A stretch of DNA of 64,000 bases from CAWBAT01 sp963810905 (GTDB lineage Bacteria > Acidobacteriota > Terriglobia > Versatilivoradales > Versatilivoraceae), in the NCBI GenBank assembly GCA_963810905.1, contig CAWEPG010000021.1, forward strand, positions 62,001-126,000, in the 5' to 3' direction. Positions 7,671 through 18,256 of this stretch are shown here, one piece after another. Within the stretch, counting starts at the first letter, position 1, and each line of letters starts with the position of its first letter. A program made the translations under genes and the position numbers. The notes under the pieces are model-generated. The model ran no database searches, was not told the DNA's origin, and saw nothing but the letters and a program-made list of their open reading frames with translations.

Positions 7671-9063
7671 ATGAAACAACATCCCGTCTTCATTCTGAGG
7701 ACACGCCGCATTCTGCTGACCCTCTTGTTCACGGTTTGCCTGCGCGCCGTTAGTGGTTATGCTCAATTGCCCAAGGAGCAACTAACTCTGGAAAGAGCCG
7801 TAGCTCTGGCCTTGGAGTCCAACCAACTCATCAAAGCGGGAGACTTTGGGATTGAGGCCGCCGGGGCACGAATTCAGATAGCCCGCTCCAGTTATCTGCC
7901 TAAAGTGACCTTTGATCACAACGCTACGCGCGGAAATAATCCAGTCTATGTTTTCGGCAGCCTGCTGACGCAGCAGCGATTCACTGAAGCCAACTTTGCC
8001 CTGGACAGCTTGAACACTCCATCGCCACTCACTAACTTTCAAAACAGGTTTTCTATGATGCAGCCAGTTTTCGATTTTGGTCGCACTCGCAAAGCTGTAA
8101 CTCAATCGCGCTTGGGAAAAGAACTTTCTGAGACCGAGCTGGAAAAGACCCGGCAGGAGCTCATTTTTCGGGTATTCAAATCCTACCACGACGCGTTACT
8201 GGCCCAGGAGATGGTCCTCGTTTCGGAGGATTCAGTCAAAAGTGCTGCTGCGGACCAGGAAAAGGCGGAAGCCCTATTCAAGGCTGGCTTGGCGGTAGAG
8301 TCGGATCTGTTGAGCGTACAGGTCCATTATGCGGCCCAAATGGAAGAACTGCTCAAAGCTAGAAACCAGGTGAAGCTGGTTCTCTCGAATCTGAACTTTG
8401 AAATGGGGCTGCCGCTCTCGCAGCCGGTTGAGCTGGTAAAACCTCGAATCCCTTTTTCAGCGGAAGCCGCGGATCTGGCTTCGTTACAGGCGCTGGCTTT
8501 GGAGAGACGGCCTGACTTTAAACAAACCCAGCTCGCTAGCCGGACAAGTGAGCTGGCCGTCGAAGCGGCCAAAGCGGAATTCCTGCCAACGGTGAGTGCC
8601 TTCGGAAGCTGGGAAACCGACTCGAATAATTTTGCCTCGAATGGTGGGAACAACTGGATCGCCGGAATCAACGTTCGCTTTAACCTCTTCAATGGCCGGG
8701 CTGATCAGGGTCGATTGGCAGAGAGCCGCTTTCAGCAAAGGCGGATCGAGTGCCATGCAGGAGCATATTGCCCAAGCCGTTCGCTTGCAGGTACAGAAGG
8801 CCTACCTGGACCTGGAAACGGCCAGCCAGCGGATTGAGGTCACTCAGCAGTCAGCCCGGCAAGCTGAAGAGAGTCTGCGGATCATACGCAATCGATATGA
8901 GGCTGGATTGACAACCATCACCGACTTGCTGCGCGCAGAAACGGCGGTGGTCAGCGCCAAGACCAATCAGTTGCGCGCACTCTTTGACCAGCGCACCAGT
9001 GCCGCCAACCTGGACTTGCAGGTAGGCCGACTGGCGCTTAGTTCGCCCATTCTTCAAGATTGA
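7671..9063 (+). CDS. TolC-family outer-membrane efflux protein, one frameshift
   Basis: The start is ATG 7671 after GGAAGGAAG; an earlier TTG at 7644 lacks such a site. A signal peptide (RRILLTLLFTVCLRAVSGYA) leads into the OEP repeat typical of TolC: LTLERAVALALESNQLIKAG, DFGRTRKAVTQSRLGKEL, and, in the second half, LQVQKAYLDLETASQRIEVT and RYEAGLTTITDLLRAET. The frame changes near 8726: deleting one C from the CC at 8726-8727 gives LAESAFSKGGSSAMQEHIAQ and one protein of about 463 residues, the usual family size. It heads the adaptor/pump operon and should form the outer-membrane duct of that tripartite system. Confidence 0.88.
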
Positions 9064-9111
9064 ACCAGAGATTTAGATGCAAGAACTCACCCGAGTGAGA
9101 AAGGAATCAAG

Positions 9112-10332
9112 ATGAATCGTGATTTCGTTCTAGCAGCCCTTCTGAGTCCTCTGCTGTTGCTGGCAAGCTGCAGTGAGCGGAAACCCGAGACTAACAGCGA
9201 GGGGCAGTCCCCAAGAATCCAAGTCCGTGTGGACAAAGTCGCGCTTCAGACTGGCAGGGAGGTCTACAAGTTACCGGGGACCGTGCGCTCAGTCACAATT
9301 GCTCCCCTGGCCAGCCGGGCTATGGGTACCGTGCTGGAGGTGCGAGTGCGGGCCGGTGACCGGGTTAAAGCAGGTCAAGTCCTGGCGGTCATGGACAGCC
9401 GTGAGGCGGACGCGATGGTGCGGAAGTCAGAGGCCGGTACCGAGGAGGCGCAAATGGCGGTGCAGGAGATTGAGAAGAATCTCGATGCAGCTCAGGCCAA
9501 CCTACAAATGAGTTCAGCCACGCTGAAACGATACGAACAGTTGGCCGCCCAGAAGTCCGTGAGCCCCCAGGAATTCGAGGAGGTTCAAACGCGTCAACGG
9601 TCAAGTGCTGCCTCTCTGGAGGCACTGCAGGCCCGAAAGCAACAAGTGCTCAGCAAGATTCAGCAAGCTCAATCCGATTTGAGTTCGGCGCAGACGATGC
9701 GTAGCTATGTGCAAATTCGCTCCCCTCTGAATGGTGTCGTCACTCAGCGTCAAGTGGAGCCAGGTTCACTGGCGGTACCCGGAATGCCTCTGCTTACCGT
9801 CGAAGAGAGCGGGCATTACCGCCTGGAAATTCCAGTCGAAGAAAGCCGGCTCTCTCAGATCAAGCTGGGGCAGAAGATACCGGTATGGATTGAGAGTGTG
9901 AGCCTCGAGAACTTGCAGGGAACGGTTTCTGAAATTGAACCTTCCGCTGACCCAGCCAGCCGAACCTATTTGGTCAAGATTAATTTGCCTCCCCGTCCAC
10001 AGTTCCGCTCCGGTATGTATGGAGAAGCGATGCTCGAAGGCAGCGATCGAAAAGCGATCTGGCTTCGTCCGGAAGCAGTTGTGCGGAACGGACAACTGGA
10101 GGGCATTTACATAGTCGAACCCAATAACATTGTCCGGCTTCGCCTGCTGAAGCTTGGGGAAACAACCCCTGCCGGTGTGGAGGTGCTGTCCGGCCTGGAT
10201 GGAGTTGAAACTTACGTCGTCGGCGGGGTTCAGAACCTGCAAGATGGAAGCCGCGTTGAACTGCTCAATCAACCAGCGCAAGAGTTATCTGAACCATCCA
10301 AAGAGCCTGCCGGCCGGGAGGTTTCGAAATGA
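9112..10332 (+). CDS. RND efflux periplasmic adaptor (MFP/HlyD family) lipoprotein
   Basis: A 406-residue protein after an AAAGGA ribosome site. The N-terminus ends in LLLLASC, a lipobox, so Cys20 is probably lipidated. The barrel-sandwich half-motifs are visible (VRVRAGDRVKAGQVLAVMDS and SPLNGVVTQRQVEPGSLA), separated by a coiled-coil hairpin of about 110 residues (EAQMAVQEIEKNLDAAQANL onward). A beta-barrel and membrane-proximal domain follow. The protein links the inner-membrane pump to TolC. Its stop overlaps the pump start by ATGA at 10329-10332, showing translational coupling. Substrates cannot be read from the sequence. Confidence 0.92.
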   Translation: MNRDFVLAALLSPLLLLASCSERKPETNSEGQSPRIQVRVDKVALQTGREVYKLPGTVRSVTIAPLASRAMGTVLEVRVRAGDRVKAGQVLAVMDSREADAMVRKSEAGTEEAQMAVQEIEKNLDAAQANLQMSSATLKRYEQLAAQKSVSPQEFEEVQTRQRSSAASLEALQARKQQVLSKIQQAQSDLSSAQTMRSYVQIRSPLNGVVTQRQVEPGSLAVPGMPLLTVEESGHYRLEIPVEESRLSQIKLGQKIPVWIESVSLENLQGTVSEIEPSADPASRTYLVKINLPPRPQFRSGMYGEAMLEGSDRKAIWLRPEAVVRNGQLEGIYIVEPNNIVRLRLLKLGETTPAGVEVLSGLDGVETYVVGGVQNLQDGSRVELLNQPAQELSEPSKEPAGREVSK

Positions 10333-13300
10333 CTTCCCTTGGCATCGCGGGGAAACTGGCGAATGCCTTCATCGATTCCAAGCTGACGCCGCTGATCATC
10401 GTAAGTTCGATTCTGCTAGGCCTGGGAGCGGTGCTGGTGCTGCCGCGAGAAGAGGAACCACAGATCATTGTCCCGATGATCGATGTCTTTGTGCAAATGC
10501 CGGGCGCAAGCGCCAAAGAGGTGGAAGAACGTGTCACCAAACCCATGGAAAAGCTCATTTGGGAGATTCCGGGTGTGGAGTACATCTATTCCACTTCCAG
10601 CCCGGGGTTTGCTATGGCCGTGGTGCGTTTCCGGGTAGGAGAGGACGAAGAACGCAGCATCGTCCGGTTGAATCAGAAAATGTTTGCCAACTTTGATCTT
10701 ATCCCACCCGGCGCATCTCCGCCGCTCATCAAGCCGCGCTACATTGACGACGTCCCTATTCTGGCGCTCACATTCTGGAGCAGCCGTTACGATCACATGA
10801 TGCTGCGCCGCATTGCAGCCCAACTCGACGATGTGGTCAAGCAGGTCGACGACGTCTCCAGTACTACCCTAATTGGCGGACAGACGGCGGCAGGTGCGAG
10901 TCATCCTCAATCCGTCCCGCATGGCCGCTTATCAACTGTCGCCGTTGACCGTTCTCGATCGCCTTCGGCGAGAGAATCAGTCCTTGCCGGCTGGCTCCTT
11001 TGCCCAATCCAATCGGGAGTTTCTGGTTGAGACAGGCGGCTTTCTGGAGAGTGCAAAGGATGTGGAGAACCTGGTGATCGGGGCCTCGAACCAGAAACCG
11101 ATCTATTTGCGCGACGTAGCCCAAGTCAGCGATGGAGCCGAAGAGCCCGCCCAGTATGTCTTCTTCGGAGCCGGCCCTGCGTCACGCACGAAGCAGATCA
11201 GCACGCTGGCAGGAACGGGGAGCAATTTGCCTGCCGTTACCCTGGCTGTGGCCAAGCGTAAGGGGACAAACGCCATTACTGTCGCCGAAAGTGTTCTGAA
11301 GAAGGTGGAGGCTTATCGTGGCAGCTTGATTCCCGATGGCGTGGAGATGACAATCACGCGGCATTATGGAGAAACCGCGGCAGAGAAGTCCAACGAGTTG
11401 CTCTTCCACATGGCCATTGCGGTGTTCTCCGTGACGCTGCTGATCTGGCTGACGCTGGGTCTCCGTGAGTCCGGTGTCGTGGCCATCGCGATTCCCGTAA
11501 CCCTGGCGCTCACTCTAACGGTTTTCTATCTCTATGGCTACACGCTCAACCGCATTACATTGTTCGCACTCATCTTCTCCATCGGCATTCTGGTGGATGA
11601 CGCAATTGTCGTTGTTGAGAACATCGTTCGCCACTATCGTCTGCCCGAAAGCCAGGGCAAGGGGCTTGATTCAAGTGGCGCTGGAAGCCGTGGATGAGGT
11701 CGGCAATCCGACAATCCTGGCGACTTTCACGGTGATTGCTGCCATCCTGCCTATGGCCTTCGTCCGCGGACTGATGGGACCTTACATGCGGCCCATCCCA
11801 ATCGGTGCTTCGGCAGCCATGATTTTTTCCTTGCTTGTGGCATTTGTTGTGACGCCATGGGCTTCATTGCGGCTATTGCGGCAATCCCGTCCAGCCCACG
11901 CAGGTAATGAGGACGAAGCCGATCACAGCCACGGCGAAGAGAACTGGTCAACACGTCTCTACCGGCGTGTGATGAATCCCCTCCTTCATAAACCGCTTCT
12001 GAGTTGGGGGTTTCTCGTCGCCGTCAGCGTCCTGCTTCTCGGCGCGATGTCTCTGGTCTATTTCAAATTTGTCACCGTGAAAATGCTTCCTTTTGATAAC
12101 AAGAGCGAATTCCAGGTAATTGTGGACATGCCCGAGGGAACCCCTCTCGAACAAACGGCCCGCGTGGCTCGAGAGTTGGGCAGAGCTATCAGCACGGTTC
12201 CTGAAGTGACCGATTACCAGACCTACGTGGGGACGGCTTCACCTTATAACTTTAATGGATTGGTTCGGCACTATTACCTGCGCCGCGGTCCAAACGTGGC
12301 CGACATTCAGGTCAATCTGCTTTCCAAGCATGACCGGTCCGCTCAAAGTCACGACATCAGCAAGCGCGTGCGTCCAATGCTTGAAGAGATTGGAAAGAAG
12401 TTTGATGCGCGCGTGAAAGTGGCCGAAGTGCCTCCAGGACCACCTGTACTTCAAACCCTGGTGGCTGAAATTTATGGCCCCGACTACTCTCGGCAGATCG
12501 AGGTCGCACGGCAAGTGCGCGAAGTCTTCGAAAAGACTCCAGGTGTCGTTGATGTCGATTGGTATATGGAGGAAGACCAACCCAAGCTTCTTCTGCTGGT
12601 GGACAAAGAGAAAGCGGCGCTCCACGGCGTCTCGACGGAGCAGGTCGCACAAACCCTGCGCTTGAGTGTGGAAGGAATTCAGGCGGGTCTTGTTCACCAG
12701 CCGCGGGAGAAAGAGGATTTGGGTATTGTCCTGCGCCTGCCCAGAGCCGAGCGCTCCAGCCTGGACGACCTGCTTGGTATTCGCCTGATCGGAAATCAGG
12801 GGAATCCGATTGCACTTGGGCGAACTGGTCAAAGTCTCGACCACCACCGTGGACAAAAGCATCTACCACAAGAACCTCATGCCAGTGGTTTACGTCACGG
12901 GAGACGTTGCGGGTCAAGATCGAGAGCCCGGTTTATGCCATCCTGAAGATGGATGCCGAGATTCAGAAGCTTCACCTTCCGGAAGGCTACTCCATTGATG
13001 AATACACCGCCCATCAGCCGCCCACGACTCAGAAGCTGGCTATGAAATGGGATGGCGAGTGGCACATTACCTACGAAGTATTTCGTGACCTGGGCCTGGC
13101 CTTTGCAGCCGTGCTCGTGTTGATCTACGTCCTGGTGGTGGCATGGTTTCAGTCATTCAAGACGCCGATCATTATTATGGCGGCGATTCCGTTTTCACTG
13201 GTGGGCATTCTGCCTGCGCACGGTTTGATGGGTGCTTTCTTCACGGCAACTTCAATGATTGGCTTTATTGCCGGCGCCGGGATCGTCGTCCGCAATTCGA

Positions 13301-13596
13301 TCATTCTGGTTGACTTCATCGAATTGCGGCTCAAACAAGGCCTGCCGCTGGCTGAGGCGGTAGTCGACGCCGGCGCTGTGCGCTTCCGCCCGATGATGCT
13401 GACGGCCGCGGCCGTCATTGTCGGAGCCGGGGTCATCCTGTTCGACCCTATTTTTCAAGGCCTCGCTATTTCGCTGATGGCTGGTGAAGTCGCCTCGCTC
13501 CTGCTGTCACGCATGACCGTACCTATCCTCTATTACGTGAGCGAGAAAAGGAAATATCAACGACAGTTGTCATCGATTCATGATGTGTCCGGATGA
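10329..13596 (+). CDS. RND efflux pump permease, four frameshifts
   Basis: Four overlapping frames join into one protein of about 1087 residues, the normal RND length. Visible features are the first helix (LTPLIIVSSILLGLGAVLVL), the pore-domain start MPGASAKEVEERVTKPMEKL, the TM4-like ILVDDAIVVVENIVRHYR, a second pore domain around 12100-12900, and the C-terminal helices with AGAGIVVRNSIILVDFIE. Each break is repaired by removing one base: an A at 10884, a G at 11668, one G of 12818-12820, and a C at 12915. The motif order fits an HAE1-like proton-driven exporter rather than a confirmed metal exporter. Between the two halves is the His-rich stretch DHSHGEEN (around 11925). Four clean single-base insertions in one gene may mean local sequence error or an inactivated pump. 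Confidence 0.85.
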
Positions 13597-13785
13597 ATTA
13601 TCGATGTTTGTAAATATTAGCAACAACTTGAGAGGTCGCGAACATCGGCCGATTTGGTTGCCAAAGTTTTTTGCCCACGACAGGTATCAGAGGATGAGAA
13701 AAGGTAATTTGAGGGAGAAAGGGGTGGGGTGTATGCTGTGGCAGGTCCATTTGTTCGAGTTTTTTACCCGTATGAGGGGCGATAC

Positions 13786-15466
13786 ATGAAAAGCATGAGC
13801 AACAAACGCCTTATCATCGTCGGGCGGCGTTGCAGGCGGGGCCAGTGCGGCAGCGCGGGCGCGACGGCTGTGCGAGGATTGCGAGATCATCATGTTCGAG
13901 CGGGGCGCGCATGTGTCGTTTGCCAACTGCGGACTGCCGTATTTTGTGGGTGGTGAAATCGCCAAGCAAGACAGCTTGCTCATGCAAACGCCTGACAGCC
14001 TAAAGGCACGCTTCAATCTGGATGTGCGCATCAAGACCGAGGTCATCCACATAGATCGTTCGGCTCGGTGCATCCGGGTGCGCGAATTGGGATCCGACCG
14101 CGAATACGAAGAAACCTACGACGCGCTGATTCTTTCCACGGGCGCATCGCCATTGAAACCGCCCATCTCCGGCATCGAGCGCCCGAACCATTTCTTGGTG
14201 AGAAACATCCCGGACGTGGACAAAATCATGACGTGGTCGAAAGATTGCTCGCGTTGTCGCGCCGTCGTGGTAGGCGGCGGTTATGTCGGACTCGAAATGG
14301 CCGAACAACTGCGGCACAGAGGGTTCGACGTGACACTGGTGGAAGCCATGCCCCAGGTGATGGCGCCACTCGACCCGGAAATGGCTGCCTGGCTGCACGC
14401 GGAGTTGCGTGCCAATGGCGTCGTCCTGTATCTGAACGATCCCGTCGTATCGTTCGAGCCGCCTTCAGAGCAGGAACCCACCCGCGCTTCCATCGTGGTG
14501 CTTAGAAGCGGTCAACGATTGCCCGCCGACTCTGTTGTGCTTGGGTTGGGTGTAAAACCTGAAGTGGGTCTGGCAAGAGATGGGGGGTTGGAGATCGGCA
14601 AACTGGGCGGCATCCGGGTCAATGAACACCTCCAGACCAGCGACCCGCACATCTGGGCCGTGGGCGATGCCATTGAGGTACGTGATGGAGTCACGGGTCA
14701 ATGGGTACTGATTCCGTTGGCTGGCCCTGCGAATCGCCAGGGTCGCATTGCCGCCAACAATATCCTCGGCCGTCCGTCTCGATACGAACACACCTGGGGC
14801 ACAGCCATCCTGCGATTGTTCAATCTCACCGCCGGTTGCACGGGCGTAAATGAGAAATCTCTCCGGCGCGCCGCCATTCCTTTTCAGGCGATTCATCTTC
14901 ACCCCGGCTCTCACGCGGGCTACTACCCAGGCGCCGAACCCATCGCGCTGAAAATCCTGTTCGCGCCCGACACGGGCAAATTACTCGGCGCTCAAGCTGT
15001 CGGGCATGAAGGCGTGGACAAACGCATAGACGTGCTGGCCACCGCGCTCAAAGCCGGGATGACGGTTCACGACCTGGCCGAACTGGAACTGGCCTACGCG
15101 CCACCATACGGATCGGCGAAAGACCCTGTCAACCTCGCCGGCATGGCCGCACAGAACGTGCTCGCCGGTGACGTGGCGCTCGCGCAGTGGAACGAGGTTG
15201 CTTTGCTCGATCCCAGCACGACGCTGCTGCTGGATGTCCGCCGTCCCGACGAACGCGCGCGAGGGTTCATTCCCGGTTCGGCCCACATTCCACTGGATGA
15301 GTTGCGCCAGCGTTTGAGTGAACTTCCGCGCGACCGCGAAATCATTGTGTATTGCCAAAGCGGACAGCGTTCCTACAACGCGGCGCGCATTCTGAGCCAA
15401 CACGGCTTCCGCGTGCGCAACCTGACGGGATCGTATCGTACATGGCGAGCAACCCAACCCCAATGA
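13786..15466 (+). CDS. CoA-disulfide reductase-like NADH oxidase fused to rhodanese, one frameshift
   Basis: ATG 13786 gives MKSMSNKRLIIVG; removing one base at about 13825 restores GGVAGGASAAARARRL, the FAD-binding start, and joins the main frame for about 559 residues. The redox Cys is in SFANCGLPYFVGG near residue 48. The NAD-binding segment is VVVGGGYVGLEMAEQL. A pyridine-nucleotide-disulfide dimerisation domain and a C-terminal rhodanese domain follow (LLLDVRRPDERARGFIPGSA) with the active loop YCQSGQRSY near residue 522. This is the CoADR-RHD architecture, which reduces CoA disulfides or per/polysulfides. Codon use is G/C-rich compared with the phosphate genes beside it, suggesting transfer. 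Confidence 0.88.
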
Positions 15467-15609
15467 GTTACCAGGCAACCACAATTCCGAATCAAACTAT
15501 CCCAACATGAAAACAATCCAAATCCATGATCCCGTTTAGTCAAAAAACTCGTGCGGAGTATTGATGGAGTTTGGCAGCATTGTGAGCCGTAGGATACAAC
15601 TCGAGTCAG

Positions 15610-16293
15610 TTACTCATTACTAGCCAAAGCCTTCTCTTCGGCGTGGTGGCGAATATCGCGCCCCAGCACCATATAGATGACATCCTCGGCGATATTTGTC
15701 GCGTGGTCTGCGATTCGCTCCAGATTCCGTGATACCAGAATGAGATCCAAAGCTTGGAGAATATGGCGGGGATCTCGAATCATATGCGCGATTAATTCCC
15801 GGAATATCAAGTCTCGATAACTGTCCACCTCGTCGTCACGCAACACGACCTGGCGGGCCAATTCAGTGTCCCGCCTCACGAATGCATCCAAGGCATCTCT
15901 GACCATACCCTTAGCGATGTCGGCCATCCGAGGAATATCAATCAACGGCTTCAGTGCAGGCTGAGCCACAATGGAAAGAGCCCGTTGAGCGATGTTGACA
16001 GCCTGATCCCCCATGCGTTCCAGATCACTGTTGATTTTCATCGTGGCCGTAATGAATCGAAGATCCACGGCCATCGGTTGCTGCAGCGCCAGCAATTGGA
16101 GTGCGCGATCGTCCAACTCCAGGTGGAGTTCATTGATCTGGGGTTCCATATCCACAAGCACCTGGGTTGCCAGGGTTTCATTCCGGTGGTTCAGCGCTTC
16201 CAAACTGGTATGAATAGCCTTCTCCACCAGACTGCTCATGAAAAGCATGCGCTCCTTCAATTCTTCCAACTGATCTTCAAAATGGCGATGCAT
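15610..16293 (-). CDS. phoU: PhoU phosphate-signalling regulator
   Basis: A 227-residue protein starting MHRHFEDQLEELKERMLFMS after AGGAGGAGG. It has two PhoU helical bundles with the repeated signature: MKINSDLERMGDQAVNIAQR in the first half and SRNLERIADHATNIAEDVIY in the second. PhoU links the Pst transporter to the PhoR/PhoB signalling pair and represses the regulon when phosphate is plentiful. It is the last gene of the pst operon, 11 bases after pstB. Confidence 0.95.
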   Translation of the reverse strand: MHRHFEDQLEELKERMLFMSSLVEKAIHTSLEALNHRNETLATQVLVDMEPQINELHLELDDRALQLLALQQPMAVDLRFITATMKINSDLERMGDQAVNIAQRALSIVAQPALKPLIDIPRMADIAKGMVRDALDAFVRRDTELARQVVLRDDEVDSYRDLIFRELIAHMIRDPRHILQALDLILVSRNLERIADHATNIAEDVIYMVLGRDIRHHAEEKALASNE

Positions 16294-16304
16294 GGAACCT
16301 CCTC

Positions 16305-17144
16305 CTATCCAAACCGACCCGTGATGTAATCTTCTGTTTCTTTGCGCGACGGATTCGTAAACATCTTACTCGTGACATCCATTTCAATGAGCTCTCCCAT
16401 AAAGAAAAATGCCGTGTAATCTGAAACTCGAGCGGCCTGCTGCATGTTGTGAGTCACAATGATAATGGTGTATCGCTTTTTTAGCTCGAGGATGAGTTCC
16501 TCGATCTTTGCCGTTGAGATCGGATCCAACGCCGATGCGGGTTCGTCCATGAGCAACGTGTCGGGTTTTACGGCCAGAGAACGGGCAATACACAGCCGCT
16601 GCTGCTGACCACCTGAAAGTCCGAGGGCAGAGCTATCCAAACGATCCTTAACCTCATCCCAGATCGCTGCATCCCGCAAGCTCTTCTCCACAATCTCATC
16701 TAATTCGAGCTTCTTCTTGGCGTAACCATTAATCTTGACGCCATAGGCTACATTTTCGTAGATCGACTTAGGGAACGGATTGGACTTTTGAAAAATCATC
16801 CCCACTTTGCGTCGCAGCAGGATGGGATCGACTGATTTCGCATAGATATCCTGCCCATCGATATAAATCTTCCCTGTCACACGAGTGCCCGGTACTAGAT
16901 CATTCATACGATTCAGAGAACGCAGGAAAGTAGATTTTCCGCAACCCGAAGGTCCGATCAAGGCAGTGATGTGCTTCTCTTTCACCTGCATGCTGATTCC
17001 TGACAGGGCACGGTTCTTACCATAATAAAAGTCCACGTTTTCGGCGACTACCTTACTGAGGACTTCCATGGGCTTTTTCTCCTCGGTCTTGGTCCTGAGT
17101 GGAATCTGAATAGCGAGCTTGCTAAAAGTTGTACCGGTATTCAT
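16305..17144 (-). CDS. pstB: Phosphate ABC transporter ATP-binding protein PstB
   Basis: A 279-residue ABC ATPase with Walker A GPSGCGKSTFLRSLNRMND, the Q-loop segment VGMIFQKSNPFPKSIYENVA, the signature LSGGQQQRLCIARSLA, Walker B TLLMDEPASALDP, and the H-loop THNMQQAARVSD. The NPFPKSIYENV and RMNDL segments are typical of PstB. The start at 17144 overlaps the pstA stop by ATGA, showing translational coupling. A later ATG (MEVLSKVVAENV) would give the more usual length of about 254, so the N-terminal extension of about 25 residues is uncertain. Confidence 0.96.
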   Translation of the reverse strand: MNTGTTFSKLAIQIPLRTKTEEKKPMEVLSKVVAENVDFYYGKNRALSGISMQVKEKHITALIGPSGCGKSTFLRSLNRMNDLVPGTRVTGKIYIDGQDIYAKSVDPILLRRKVGMIFQKSNPFPKSIYENVAYGVKINGYAKKKLELDEIVEKSLRDAAIWDEVKDRLDSSALGLSGGQQQRLCIARSLAVKPDTLLMDEPASALDPISTAKIEELILELKKRYTIIIVTHNMQQAARVSDYTAFFFMGELIEMDVTSKMFTNPSRKETEDYITGRFG

Positions 17145-18118
17145 GCTCTTCTCCTCAATCGGGCTCGCATCTGGCTGCGAATGATGATGGCAACGAGATT
17201 CAAAAGAAAAGTTAAGGCCAGCAGGACAAATACGGTCGAATATAAGATCGGTTTGGTTTTTTCCACATCGGGAGATTGGGTGGAGAGTACGAAGATATGA
17301 TATCCCAGCTCCATAAACTGCGACGTCAATTTCTTGGGTAGTTCGGGCAGGAAATAAGCGGCTCCGGTAAACAAAATGGGCGCCACTTCTCCGGCTCCAC
17401 GACTGACAGCTAGAATTCCTCCGGTCATAATTCCCGTCACGGCCTGGGGCAGCACGGTATGGACAATGGTCTGGAATTTCGTAGCCCCCAAGGCCATACT
17501 CGCCTCGCGCAATTCATTTGGGATTGCCCGGAGGGTATCTTCGGTTGTAAGGATCACTACCGGCAAGGTCAAAACTGCCAATGTCAGGGCAGCCCATATG
17601 ATGGCCGGTTGTCCAAAAACGAGGGTTCCACCATAAAACAGCCGGTCAATATTCCCCCCCACGAATTTTACGAAGAACCCAAGACCGAACAATCCAAAAA
17701 CAATGGAAGGGACACCGGCTAAGTTACTCACCGCCAGGCGAGTTGTCTTGTAAAGAATGGAAGTATGAGCGCTGTATTCGTGCAGGTAAATCGCCACCAT
17801 GACTCCCACGGGAACCACTGCCAATGTCATGAGGATCACTAGCAAAAGAGTGCCGTAGATCGCAGGGAAAATACCTCCTGCCGTCATGCCCTCTTCGGGA
17901 GCCGCAGTGATGAAGCGCCAGGAAAGATGATCTTTACCATTTATGAAGATGTTCCCAATGATGAACGCCACCATCAATACAATGATCAAGCAGGCTGAGC
18001 CCGTCAAGAGATAGAAGATTTTCCCACGGACGTCGAGACGCTGTTTCATTTCGTCTTCAACAGGGGAATTGGACAAAGTCCCCCCGGGGGTAATCACGGG
18101 ATTGGTGGATAAGATCAT
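17141..18118 (-). CDS. pstA: Phosphate ABC transporter permease PstA
   Basis: The start is set at ATG 18116-18118, after AAAGGAAAGG; the longer frame up to 18184 runs into a palindromic repeat and is unlikely to be translated. The protein has about 325 residues with six membrane helices. Typical features are GTLLLVILMTLAVVPVGVMV, SNLAGVPSIVFGLFGLGFFV, and the EAA loop ELREASMALGATKFQTIVHT. It forms the Pst channel with PstC. A 138-base gap containing a REP-like element separates it from pstC, unlike the tight spacing elsewhere in the operon. Confidence 0.95.
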   Translation of the reverse strand: MILSTNPVITPGGTLSNSPVEDEMKQRLDVRGKIFYLLTGSACLIIVLMVAFIIGNIFINGKDHLSWRFITAAPEEGMTAGGIFPAIYGTLLLVILMTLAVVPVGVMVAIYLHEYSAHTSILYKTTRLAVSNLAGVPSIVFGLFGLGFFVKFVGGNIDRLFYGGTLVFGQPAIIWAALTLAVLTLPVVILTTEDTLRAIPNELREASMALGATKFQTIVHTVLPQAVTGIMTGGILAVSRGAGEVAPILFTGAAYFLPELPKKLTSQFMELGYHIFVLSTQSPDVEKTKPILYSTVFVLLALTFLLNLVAIIIRSQMRARLRRRA

Positions 18119-18144
18119 TAACCTTTCCTTTGTTGAGATCTTTA

Positions 18145-18241
18145 AGGTAGGGATGGCCCGCTGGGCCATCCGTGGCGCGCCCAACAGTCACGCCCTACCC
18201 GTCTCTCCAAAATCTTAAGATGGGGGGCACGCGTCCCTACC
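18145..18241. repeat. REP-like palindromic repeat inside the pst operon
   Basis: The pstC-pstA gap holds nested palindromes: GGTAGGG near 18148 pairs with CCCTACC near 18193, and inside lies GATGGCCC-GCT-GGGCCATC. Next to them, at 18225-18237, is GGGCACGCGTCCC, which is found again exactly at 23276-23288. Intergenic position, self-complementarity and a second copy indicate a dispersed extragenic repeat. It could stabilise or attenuate the transcript between pstC and pstA. Confidence 0.6.
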
Positions 18242-18256
18242 GCAGATCGCTAATGA

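Noticed and set aside
10329..13596. Programmed ribosomal frameshifting in the RND pump
   Set aside because: The four joints do not share a slippery heptamer, and RND pumps are not known to use frameshifting. Single-base insertion explains all four.
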